DNA of 15,876 nucleotides from an uncultured Duncaniella sp. Lineage in GTDB: Bacteria > Bacteroidota > Bacteroidia > Bacteroidales > Muribaculaceae. Both the position numbers and the translations under genes were made by a program. The notes beneath the pieces are model-generated. The model had not been told where the DNA came from. It was given only the letters and a program-made list of their open reading frames with translations, and searched no databases. The stretch spans positions 1 through 15,876 of the forward strand of contig CAJUGS010000047.1 of NCBI GenBank assembly GCA_910586305.1, given 5' to 3'. This document shows positions 7,313-14,972 of this stretch, in pieces (position 1 is the first letter of the stretch; every line of letters begins with the position of its first letter).

Positions 7313-9741
7313 CAGTTATTGGCTGTAGATATGATATTGGCAAATACTCCGGCAGCTGTCACGGCCGCCCCGGCACCATAACCCTGGATAAGCATAGGAT
7401 ATTCGCGATAGCGTTCGGTCGTCAGCATCACTATGTTGTTGGAGCCTTCAAGGCCATAGAAGGGATGACGAGAATCAACAGCCTCAAGTCCCACGCTCAT
7501 TTCGCCATACTCCATCCGGGCCACAAAGCGCCAACGTTTGCCTTCCGCCTCAAGTTTTCGGCGACCTTCCTCAAACGATGCGTCAAGCTCAGGCAATCTG
7601 CGCCAGAACTCCTCTATACTACCGTCCATAATGTCGGCAGGCACGAACGGCCTGGCCACAACATTGGCCTGTTCGGCATGATATCCGCCTTCACGTGTAA
7701 GAATCACAAGCTTGCGCATCACATCTATACCGCTGAGATCTATACGCGGATCAGGCTCGCTATATCCCAGTTCCTTGGCGAGACGAACAGTCTTGGAGAA
7801 CGGGACATCGGCAGATATGGTGTTGAAGATGTAATTGAGAGTGCCGCTTAGCACGGCCTCTATCTTCAGAATCCTGTCACCCGAAGAACGCAGGTCGTTG
7901 ATAGTCCCTATGATAGGCAGTCCGGCCCCGACGTTGGTCTCGTAAAGGAATTTCACTCCTCGGCTAAGAGCAGTATCCTTCAGCCGGCGATAGGAGTCAT
8001 ATGAGTTTGAAGCCGCCACCTTGTTGGCCGCAACAATGTTGACATTGTGCTCAAGCAGCGACTGATAGATATCGGCAACCTCCTTTGACGCCGTGCAATC
8101 GACAAACACGCTGTTGAATATATTCATCCCCTCTACCTCACGGCACAAAACGGATGGATTGCTGTCGATACCGTCAGAGTCGAGAAGTTCGCGATAGCGG
8201 GACAAGTCGATACCTTCGCGGTCGAATATAGCACGCCGGCTCGTGGCAATACCCACGACATTGAGTTTAAGGCGATGAGTATTCATGAGAGTCTCTTTCT
8301 GTGCGGCAATCTGCTCAAGAAGCATTCCTCCGACAGTGCCCACTCCACAGACAAACAAATTGAGTTCCTTGTATTCGCTTAGGAAAAAAGAGTCGTGGAT
8401 AACATTCAGCGACTTGCGAAGACAGCTTCCATCTACGACAAACGATATGTTTGTCTCACTAGCGCCCTGAGCACAAGCTATGACACTAATACCGCTACGG
8501 CCCAATGTGCCGAAAAGTTTTCCGGCTATACCGGGAGTATGCTTCATGTTTTCACCAACAATAGCCACCGTAGCAAGCCCCGACTCAACGTGCATAGGAT
8601 TCATGGCGCCGGTACAAATCTCTTTGGCAAACTCGTTGTCGAGCACACGGACTGCCTCGCGAGCATCGGCATCCCGTACGCCGACAGACGTTGAATTCTC
8701 CGACGAAGCCTGGGAAACAAGGAACACGGAAATACCGTTGTCGGCCAAGGCCGAGAATATTCGGCGGTTCACACCAATCACACCCACCATGGAAAGGCCC
8801 GTAACGGTGATAAGGGAAGTACCGCTGATGCTTGATATACCCTTGATGGGTTTGCGGTCATCTTCAATCCTGTCTCGTATCACCGACCCGGCTGCATCCG
8901 GCCGAAATGTGTTTTTTACGAGGATGGGGATATTGCGGACACACACCGGATAAATCGTTGGAGGATATATCACTTTGGCCCCGAAGTTGCACAGTTCCAT
9001 AGCCTCGACATAGCTCAGCGCGTTAATGGTATAAGCCGTAGGAATCACCCTCGGATCTGCCGTCATAAAGCCATCGACATCGGTCCATATCTCAAGCACC
9101 TCCGCGCCAAGTGCGCCGGCGATAATCGATGCCGTATAGTCGCTTCCGCCACGCCCCAGATTGCTCACCTCTCCGGTGTCGGCATCCGTCGCAATAAATC
9201 CCGGCACGATATGTATACCCTGAGTACTCGGCCCGAACTCATCTTTGACAAGTCGGTCAGTCAGCTCAGTGGCCAACATTGTACAATGGTGCTTGCGCTC
9301 GGTCTTTATAAACTCCCTTGAGTCATGAAGAACGGCTCCTGCCACAAGACGCGCCACGATACGCGAACTCAGACGCTCGCCGTAGCTAACAATCAGGGCG
9401 CGTGTCTTCTCACTGAGATCACGAATGAGATACAATCCGTGGAAAATAGAACCGAGTTCGGCCAGCAGGCCGTCAATTTCCTCGACAAGCTCGGCCGGTC
9501 GATCGGAAATAGAAGACTCTATTATGTCATGGTGACGGCGTTCCAACTCTGAAAGACCATTGCGGAAAGCCTCATCTCCGGCAGCAGCCTGCGAGGCCGT
9601 ACGCAGAAGCAGATCGGTCACGCCACCAAGCGCACTGACCACCACCACGGCAGGCTTTCCCTGCTCCTCTACTATTTTTTTGACATTCACCAAACCCTCG
9701 CGGCTACCCACCGAAGAGCCTCCGAATTTCAGTACCTTCAT
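7312..9741 (-). CDS. thrA: Bifunctional aspartokinase / homoserine dehydrogenase
   Basis: This fused enzyme carries out two steps from aspartate to homoserine: phosphorylation of aspartate, then NAD(P)H reduction of aspartate semialdehyde. It has 809 residues with the ATG used here; ThrA is usually about 810-820. The kinase part starts MKVLKFGGSSVGS (KFGGSS at 5-10) and has GRGGSDYTA at 196-204. The middle (about 305-450) contains two ACT-like regulatory segments (SLITVTGLSMVGVIGV and LATVAIVGENM), the usual site of threonine feedback. The dehydrogenase part begins near 461 with the Rossmann motif CGVGTVGG. It continues through VAANKVA (about 570-576) and a conserved substrate segment with SGTLNYIF (about 632). 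A TTG 27 bp upstream is in frame but lies inside the -7 box, so it was rejected as a start. The stop overlaps the next ATG (TGATG), suggesting translational coupling. Confidence 0.96.
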   Translation of the reverse strand: MKVLKFGGSSVGSREGLVNVKKIVEEQGKPAVVVVSALGGVTDLLLRTASQAAAGDEAFRNGLSELERRHHDIIESSISDRPAELVEEIDGLLAELGSIFHGLYLIRDLSEKTRALIVSYGERLSSRIVARLVAGAVLHDSREFIKTERKHHCTMLATELTDRLVKDEFGPSTQGIHIVPGFIATDADTGEVSNLGRGGSDYTASIIAGALGAEVLEIWTDVDGFMTADPRVIPTAYTINALSYVEAMELCNFGAKVIYPPTIYPVCVRNIPILVKNTFRPDAAGSVIRDRIEDDRKPIKGISSISGTSLITVTGLSMVGVIGVNRRIFSALADNGISVFLVSQASSENSTSVGVRDADAREAVRVLDNEFAKEICTGAMNPMHVESGLATVAIVGENMKHTPGIAGKLFGTLGRSGISVIACAQGASETNISFVVDGSCLRKSLNVIHDSFFLSEYKELNLFVCGVGTVGGMLLEQIAAQKETLMNTHRLKLNVVGIATSRRAIFDREGIDLSRYRELLDSDGIDSNPSVLCREVEGMNIFNSVFVDCTASKEVADIYQSLLEHNVNIVAANKVAASNSYDSYRRLKDTALSRGVKFLYETNVGAGLPIIGTINDLRSSGDRILKIEAVLSGTLNYIFNTISADVPFSKTVRLAKELGYSEPDPRIDLSGIDVMRKLVILTREGGYHAEQANVVARPFVPADIMDGSIEEFWRRLPELDASFEEGRRKLEAEGKRWRFVARMEYGEMSVGLEAVDSRHPFYGLEGSNNIVMLTTERYREYPMLIQGYGAGAAVTAAGVFANIISTANN

Positions 9742-9765
9742 AACGATTTTTAATATTTCAGAAAG

Positions 9766-9797
9766 CAAAAGTAATAAATTTAACAGCTACAAACAAA
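9766..9797 (-). promoter_or_regulatory. Promoter of the thr operon
   Basis: On the minus strand TTTG (9794-9797) and TACTTTTG (9766-9773) are separated by 20 nt, a full match to the Bacteroidetes consensus. The predicted start of transcription is near 9759, about 18 nt from the thrA ATG. That leaves no room for a leader peptide or attenuator. Confidence 0.8.
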
Positions 9798-9935
9798 CAT
9801 TCTGAATAAAAAAAGCCAAACCACCCCTGTTTTCCTACGATTGCAAAATCAAGCCCGATCATATTCGCAAACACCTTGAGAAGAAAACACAATAACTAAC
9901 GCACGAGACCGTTTATAAATTAAGCTGACGATATC
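9798..9935. other. Intergenic spacer between divergent thr operon and polysaccharide cassette
   Basis: This A-rich stretch separates the thr promoter from the flippase start. I searched it for a plus-strand TAnnTTTG box and found only poor matches (for example TATTCGCA at 9862-9869 after TTG at 9841). No invertible-promoter inverted repeats, hairpins or small gene are visible. The promoter of the cassette is therefore unresolved. Confidence 0.5.
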
Positions 9936-11474
9936 GTGTCCACAATTTCACCACATACAACAGACAGACAGATTGCCAAGAACACCCTGTATCTTTACGT
10001 ACGCATGATTCTTATCATGTGCATAACGTTATATACATCCAGGGTTGTTATCGACGTCCTCGGCATCGAAGACTACGGACTTTACAACCTGGTGGGCGGG
10101 CTTGTTGTTTTTTTTTCATTCCTCAACGGTTCTATCACCGGCTCGACACAGCGTTTTTTATGTGTAGCTTTAGGTAAGAACGATCTAATGGAAACACGAG
10201 AGGTTTTCTCGTCGAGCCTAATAGCCTATCTGATTCTTTGCACAGTAATAATAATCCTTGGAGAGACAGCCGGACTATGGTTTGTTTCAACACAGCTCAA
10301 CTTCCCTCCGGAGAAGCACAATCTGGCAATCCACGTATACCAGATATCACTCCTCACAGCAATAATCAACCTGCTTAGAATGCCTTACAATGCAGCTATA
10401 ATCGCGTATGAACGGATGTCGTTTTTTGCATGGTCGTCCATAATCGAGGTTGTATTGAAGTTGGGCATATTATATCCGCTGTTCAGTATTTCCGGAGACA
10501 AATTAATAATTTACGCCTGGTTGATATGCATTGTGACACTCATAATTAATATTGTATATGTTGTCTATGTCACACGCCGTTTCCCGGAATGCAGGTTCCG
10601 TCCGATATGTGGCAAACTACGAGAGATACTCTCATTCACCGGGTGGAGTAGCTTCAGTGCATTTGCCAACGTAGGTGCACGCCAGGGGATGAACTTCATA
10701 GTCAACATATTCTGCGGCGTCGCCGTCAATGCAGCCGTAGGTATAATGAACCAAGTGTGTAACGCCGTGTATGGCTTCATACAGAATTTCCAGACCGCCA
10801 TCAACCCGCCTCTTACCAAACTATTTGCCGCGGGCGACTTTTGCGCCGTAAAAAAGATGCTGTTCCGGACATCCCGCCTTTCCTACTATCTACTTGTCAT
10901 GCTCTCCATGCCGTTGATGTTCAACATTAACCTGGTCCTATCCATCTGGCTGAAGGAAGTGCCTCCCTATACAGGTATGTTTTGTATACTGTGCCTGCTT
11001 TCTCTGTTCTTCAACACTTTTGGCGGACCCATATGGACCATCATACAGGCTACCGGAAAAATCAAGTTCTACCAAATCTGTATATCCACAACCACCCTTC
11101 TCTCAATACCTCTTTTCTATCTTATTCTTTGGCTTGGGGCACCGCCATATCTCGTGCTCGCGCCTACTGTGACAGTCAACATCATAGTGGTCTTTATAGG
11201 CGTGCACATTCTCCGACCGAAGCTGAACCTCAAGACAAAAGAGTATGTCCTCAACCTAATTCTGCCATGCCTGGCCACAACATTGTTGCTGTCAGGAATT
11301 CTATATGCCATAAATTGTTTTACCACCGGTTCGATACCAACTATCCTTGAATTCATTCTTCGACTTGTCATTGACTTAGTCATCACCGTTTTAGTCATTG
11401 CATTATTAGGTTTCAAGTCAAGCGAGAGAGACGTTGCACTTGCCATTATAAAACAAACCCTTGGAAAGAAATGA
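9936..11474 (+). CDS. Wzx-like polysaccharide flippase (MOP superfamily)
   Basis: This is an integral inner-membrane protein expected to move lipid-linked sugar units to the periplasmic face. It has 512 residues with about 12-14 hydrophobic segments spread along its length (for example near 20-38, 48-66, 92-112, 135-155, 190-212, 315-335, 345-362, 383-400, 405-425, 438-460 and 475-492). The N terminus (RQIAKNTLYLYVRMI ... LYTSRVVIDVLGIEDYGLYN) matches the pattern common in Bacteroidales capsule and LPS flippases. The start is GTG: an in-frame TAA at 9921 leaves no upstream ATG, and the next internal ATG would remove the conserved RQIAKNTL segment. It is the first gene of the cassette and overlaps the glycosyltransferase by 4 bp (ATGA). 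A T9 run (10108-10116) lies in the coding region. Confidence 0.88.
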   Translation: MSTISPHTTDRQIAKNTLYLYVRMILIMCITLYTSRVVIDVLGIEDYGLYNLVGGLVVFFSFLNGSITGSTQRFLCVALGKNDLMETREVFSSSLIAYLILCTVIIILGETAGLWFVSTQLNFPPEKHNLAIHVYQISLLTAIINLLRMPYNAAIIAYERMSFFAWSSIIEVVLKLGILYPLFSISGDKLIIYAWLICIVTLIINIVYVVYVTRRFPECRFRPICGKLREILSFTGWSSFSAFANVGARQGMNFIVNIFCGVAVNAAVGIMNQVCNAVYGFIQNFQTAINPPLTKLFAAGDFCAVKKMLFRTSRLSYYLLVMLSMPLMFNINLVLSIWLKEVPPYTGMFCILCLLSLFFNTFGGPIWTIIQATGKIKFYQICISTTTLLSIPLFYLILWLGAPPYLVLAPTVTVNIIVVFIGVHILRPKLNLKTKEYVLNLILPCLATTLLLSGILYAINCFTTGSIPTILEFILRLVIDLVITVLVIALLGFKSSERDVALAIIKQTLGKK

Positions 11475-12436
11475 TATCTGTCATTATACCCGCCTTCAAC
11501 GCATCTGCTCACATAAGGCAAGCCATAAGCTGTATCACCGGTCAGACCTACAACAACCTGGAAATAATCGTAGTAAATGACGGATCTTCTGACAATACCG
11601 AAGACATTGTCAGAGAAATCTCATTGCAAGATTCAAGGGTAAAACTTTTCACCACCCCCAATAATGGCTCCTATGAAGCGAGACGATATGGAATCTCTCA
11701 GGCCAAGGGCGAATGGATTGCGTTTTCTGATTCTGACGACACAATGCCAAGCGACGCGATCAGCAATCTTGCCAAAAATCGCTGCGACAGACATGACATC
11801 ATAGTAGGCAATCTCAATGTAAACAACGAGCACCTGTTCAATCACAAGGTCACAGGCACAATATCAAATATACGATATTGCCGTGCCATCCTTGATGGAG
11901 ACACTTCAATAGGAAATTATGGCAAACTCTTCAGAGCCCGGCTCTTTAACGGTTTAAAGCCGTTGCCGCGTCGCATAAAGCAGAACGAAGATATGCTCAT
12001 GCTGCTTCATGCTGCAAAAAACGCATCAGACGTATTCGTCACAAACGACATAAACGTATACAACTACATATTCCACAAAGGAAGCATTTCCAAGGGGCCT
12101 TCCATGCCGTTGGCCGACTGGCTGCTCTTGTTTGACCTCATAAGAGAGTCTCTGTCCGGCATATATACAGTTGAACTACACAAAGCCTTCACTGTGATGA
12201 GACTCAACCGTCTATATGAGAATGTAGTTCTTCGTGGCACAGCGATAGACCCGGCTGAGCCTTGTATCTCAGAAATCATACGCGACTGTGAAAAAACCGG
12301 ACAGCTGCCATCAGCAACAAGAAAGCATCTTGAAACAATAAAATCACCGATATCGCAGAAGATACGATCCACCGTTCACAGAACCACCACCACACTTAAA
12401 GACTGCATAAAGATAATCCTCAGAGTCAACCGCTAA
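11471..12436 (+). CDS. Family 2 glycosyltransferase
   Basis: This GT-A fold enzyme is expected to transfer a sugar from a nucleotide donor to a growing lipid-linked saccharide at the cytoplasmic membrane face. It has 321 residues. The N-terminal domain starts MISVIIPAFNASAHIRQAI and has the nucleotide-binding VVNDGSSDNT (35-43). The metal-binding DxD-type motif is FSDSDD (85-90). An ED pair in KQNEDMLML (about 173) is the usual position of the catalytic base. The C-terminal third (about 230-321) is basic and without clear motifs. Donor and acceptor cannot be told from sequence. Its ATG overlaps the flippase stop, and the next gene follows after 13 bp. Confidence 0.9.
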   Translation: MISVIIPAFNASAHIRQAISCITGQTYNNLEIIVVNDGSSDNTEDIVREISLQDSRVKLFTTPNNGSYEARRYGISQAKGEWIAFSDSDDTMPSDAISNLAKNRCDRHDIIVGNLNVNNEHLFNHKVTGTISNIRYCRAILDGDTSIGNYGKLFRARLFNGLKPLPRRIKQNEDMLMLLHAAKNASDVFVTNDINVYNYIFHKGSISKGPSMPLADWLLLFDLIRESLSGIYTVELHKAFTVMRLNRLYENVVLRGTAIDPAEPCISEIIRDCEKTGQLPSATRKHLETIKSPISQKIRSTVHRTTTTLKDCIKIILRVNR

Positions 12437-12449
12437 CCCCCACTCCTTT

Positions 12450-13544
12450 ATGAAGAATATTTCAGAGTTGTCATTCTGTTATGGTTGTGGTGTATGCATC
12501 ACCGCGTGTCCTGTCTCAATCATTCATTTGGAAGAGAATGAAGACGGATTCTATGAACCGGTCATAAAAGAACCGTCAAAATGCATCGATTGCGGTTTAT
12601 GCCTAAAAGTATGCTCATTTAACAATAAGCCAACCAATCAGAACGACTCTATATCAGCATACGCGGCCTGGAGTAACGATCCCGCCACACGCAACACATC
12701 ATCGTCAGGCGGAATAGCCTTTGAACTGGCTGTTGACTCATTCCGGCAAGGCTACAAGGCTATTGGCGCAAGATACAATCCGTCACTACGACGGGTGGAG
12801 CATTTTACTGCCGACACCTTACTCGAATTCAAGCAGTCCATTGGTAGCAAATACCTTCAGAGCTATACCGCCGACGCATTCTCCGAAATTTCCTATACCC
12901 CTCTCAACCAGCAGAAATGGCTGATTGTAGGAACGCCATGTCAGATTGATTCTCTGCGCAGACTGTCAAAAATAAAAAAAGCAGAAGACCGATTCTTATA
13001 TGTCGACTTCTTTTGTCACGGTGTCCCGTCAAGACTTCTATGGCTTAAATACCTTGATTATATCTCAAAGAAGAACGTTGACAGCGACACATCTTTCAGC
13101 TGGCGTGACAAAAGAAACGGATGGCACGACTCGTGGGCAATAGCAAACACCGACTATTTTTCGAAATGGACAGACGGCGACCTGTTTTATTCCATCTTTC
13201 TTGGAAACAACTGCCTCAACAAATGCTGCTACAAAGACTGTAGATTCAAAGGCACAGCCTCTTCCGCCGACATTCGAATAGGCGATTTTTGGGGAGACAA
13301 ATACTGCAATGACAACGCAGGCGTCAGCGCAGTAATGGCCATAACAGCCAAAGGCCGATTGGCGATTGAAAATATCAAAGAAACCTGTACGGTGAAACCG
13401 GTTGAGTTATCAGACATTCTCGGGCACCAGATGAAGCCGCTCCGCCGACGCACATTGCCACGGGAACTGACTCTGACCATATTAAAATCAAAACTTCCGT
13501 TGAAACTTGCGGAATGGATCAGGAGAATATTCAACCATATATGA
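12450..13544 (+). CDS. Iron-sulfur protein of the F420 hydrogenase/dehydrogenase beta-subunit family
   Basis: This cytoplasmic redox protein of 364 residues has an unknown role in polysaccharide synthesis. The N terminus is a ferredoxin-like domain with two CxxCxxCxxxC clusters, C10-C13-C16-C20 and C45-C48-C51-C55, able to hold two 4Fe-4S centres. The remainder matches the FrhB/FdhB-type fold: SSSGG (84-88), GSKYLQS (132-138), GTPCQI (161-166), FFCHGVPS (187-194), a cysteine-rich CLNKCCYKDCRF (255-266) and RIGDFWG (276-282). Family members bind a flavin and, in methanogens, F420. Bacteroidales are not known to make F420, so another electron donor is likely. It lies directly before a polysaccharide pyruvyl transferase (7-bp gap). 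Its partner and substrate are not evident. Confidence 0.88.
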   Translation: MKNISELSFCYGCGVCITACPVSIIHLEENEDGFYEPVIKEPSKCIDCGLCLKVCSFNNKPTNQNDSISAYAAWSNDPATRNTSSSGGIAFELAVDSFRQGYKAIGARYNPSLRRVEHFTADTLLEFKQSIGSKYLQSYTADAFSEISYTPLNQQKWLIVGTPCQIDSLRRLSKIKKAEDRFLYVDFFCHGVPSRLLWLKYLDYISKKNVDSDTSFSWRDKRNGWHDSWAIANTDYFSKWTDGDLFYSIFLGNNCLNKCCYKDCRFKGTASSADIRIGDFWGDKYCNDNAGVSAVMAITAKGRLAIENIKETCTVKPVELSDILGHQMKPLRRRTLPRELTLTILKSKLPLKLAEWIRRIFNHI

Positions 13545-13551
13545 CAGGAAT

Positions 13552-14688
13552 ATGACAAGAGCAGCCTTAATCACGATTCATTCTCTCCCCAATTTTGGCT
13601 CTGTCTTTCAGGCATATGCCACCCAGGTTATACTCGAAAACGCTGGAATCCGGTGCGAAATAATAGACTACCTGTATCCCAACGAATGGCACTACAGCAA
13701 CGGCACACCTAAAGCCTCAAGGCTTAAGCGAATAGCCACGATGTGCGCCGTCCCGCTGATGAAGTTTGTGGGATATAACTCTCAACACGTCCTCCAGCAC
13801 AATCTTGAACAATTCAAAAAAAAACATTTCAATCTCACTCGTCCCTACATCAATCTTGAAAGATTGAACCGGGAAGATTGGGGAAAATACGATGTCGTCA
13901 TAGCGGGAAGCGACCAGATATGGAGCCCGAAGTTCTTAAAGGGCGACAAAGCATTCCTGCTGTCATTTGTTCCCGACAACGTTAGAAAAATCTCCATCTC
14001 GTCAAGTTTCGGATGCACCGAGCTACCGCCCGATATGATAGAACACTATCGCAAGGCTTTATCTCGGTTCGACGCAATAGGCATACGCGAAGAGGGAGGC
14101 TTACATATATTACACGAATCACTGAATATCAAGCAAAAGACAAGTCTGATGCTTGATCCTACACTTTTATTGTCATCCGCCCAGTGGAACAGCATAGCCG
14201 ACAGTGCCCACCGCCATGACCGGTATATCGTTTTATATGGATTGTATTACTCATTCGATGCAAGGCCATACATTTTCGACGTACTGGAGTATTTCCAAAA
14301 GAAATCAGGGTATCGAATCATATCTCTTGCCGGATATCACAAAGCATTCTCCACGAAAAAGCTGGATGTCGAATGCCGTGAGACTGCTACTCCACAACAA
14401 TTTCTTTCCTTGTTTCGGGACGCGTCGTTGGTTGTCACAACATCCTTTCATGGCTCGGCATTTGCATTAAACTATGGCAAACCTTTGATTTCGATAGTTC
14501 CAGAGTCAGGAGACGACAGGCAGAAATCACTACTCACCATATTGGGAGCGGCCGGTTCCATAACTCGAATTGGCACTGATCCACAATACATTAATCCATA
14601 CTATGACGCTGTATCCGTAAAAGCGAACTTAGACAAACTACGGTTGGACAATATAGCCACAATTAAAAAAAATATTTTCAATCAATAG
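13552..14688 (+). CDS. Polysaccharide pyruvyl transferase family protein
   Basis: Members of this family (WcaK/AmsJ/CsaB type) transfer pyruvate from phosphoenolpyruvate to a sugar as a ketal, giving acidic polysaccharides. The protein has 378 residues. Visible motifs are NFGSVFQAYA (14-23), VVIAGSDQIWSP (115-126), LMLDPTLLL and the C-terminal TTSFHGSAFALNYGKP (296-311), which contains the conserved HG pair. The start ATG at 13552 is preceded by AGGA at a close spacing and gives a normal N terminus (TRAALITIHSLPNFGS); an in-frame ATG at 13507 would overlap the previous gene by 38 bp and is less likely. An A9 run (13816-13824) and an A8 run (14665-14672) occur in the gene. G+C is low, at 37% in one sampled 60-base line. 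Confidence 0.9.
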   Translation: MTRAALITIHSLPNFGSVFQAYATQVILENAGIRCEIIDYLYPNEWHYSNGTPKASRLKRIATMCAVPLMKFVGYNSQHVLQHNLEQFKKKHFNLTRPYINLERLNREDWGKYDVVIAGSDQIWSPKFLKGDKAFLLSFVPDNVRKISISSSFGCTELPPDMIEHYRKALSRFDAIGIREEGGLHILHESLNIKQKTSLMLDPTLLLSSAQWNSIADSAHRHDRYIVLYGLYYSFDARPYIFDVLEYFQKKSGYRIISLAGYHKAFSTKKLDVECRETATPQQFLSLFRDASLVVTTSFHGSAFALNYGKPLISIVPESGDDRQKSLLTILGAAGSITRIGTDPQYINPYYDAVSVKANLDKLRLDNIATIKKNIFNQ

Positions 14689-14695
14689 ATTTTTC

Positions 14696-14726
14696 TTGGT
14701 AATTTCGACAAAAATCACTAACTTTG
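14696..14726 (+). promoter_or_regulatory. Promoter of tRNA-Gln
   Basis: TTG (14696-14698), a 20-nt spacer and TAACTTTG (14719-14726) form a near-perfect Bacteroidetes promoter 8 bp after the pyruvyl transferase stop. Transcription should start near 14732, about 35 nt before the mature tRNA. Confidence 0.82.
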
Positions 14727-14767
14727 CATCGCTTTAGAGAACTTCACTGTTCTTTGGGCATAAGGAT

Positions 14768-14838
14768 TGTCTTATGGTGTAATGGTAGCACTGCAGTTTT
14801 TGGTTCTGCCTGTCTTGGTTCGAATCCAGGTAAGACAA
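14768..14838 (+). tRNA. tRNA-Gln, anticodon TTG
   Basis: The 71-nt gene folds into a full cloverleaf: acceptor TGTCTTA/TAAGACA, D stem GTGT/GCAC, anticodon stem GCAGT/TCTGC with loop TTTTGGT, a 4-nt variable loop (CTGT), and T arm CTTGG-TTCGAAT-CCAGG. Bases 34-36 are TTG, which reads CAA and CAG (glutamine). The innermost anticodon-stem pair (31-39) is a T-T mismatch. The discriminator is A, and CCA is not encoded. Confidence 0.95.
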
Positions 14839-14841
14839 CAT

Positions 14842-14880
14842 AATCAAGGAGCTAAGCATCTGACGTTTAGCTCCTTGATT
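14842..14880 (+). terminator. Hairpin terminator after tRNA-Gln
   Basis: A perfect 14-bp inverted repeat (14842-14855 with 14867-14880; stem AATCAAGGAGCTAA) has an 11-nt loop and begins 3 bp after the tRNA. The downstream tail CATTTATATTCATT is T-rich but lacks a pure T run. The stem may also stop transcripts arriving from the convergent lipoprotein gene. Confidence 0.75.
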
Positions 14881-14972
14881 CATTTATATTCATTCCTTGC
14901 ATTACAACTACTCGGCCGGTGTTAGAGGTTCACCGTATCAAATCACTTTCTTCAATGCGACCCGAATCTGAT
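14881..14972. other. Short spacer between convergent tRNA and lipoprotein genes
   Basis: I see no gene here. The only structure is a weak 5-bp inverted repeat, CGGTG/CACCG (14917-14935 region), without a T tract, a poor candidate for the lipoprotein gene's terminator. Confidence 0.4.

Noticed and set aside
9742..9768. Upstream TTG start for thrA adding nine residues
   Set aside because: The TTG lies inside the -7 box (9766-9773), and ThrA proteins begin at MKVLKFGGSS.
9798..9935. Invertible promoter for the polysaccharide cassette, as in Bacteroides capsule loci
   Set aside because: No flanking inverted repeats, no recombinase gene and no consensus promoter in either orientation toward the flippase.
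13507..13551. Upstream ATG for the pyruvyl transferase
   Set aside because: It would overlap the iron-sulfur gene by 38 bp and add residues not typical of the family. The ATG at 13552 has an AGGA just before it and a normal N terminus.
14768..14880. tRNA-Gln 3' end as an integration (att) site
   Set aside because: No second copy of the tRNA 3' end and no integrase gene were seen in the window.
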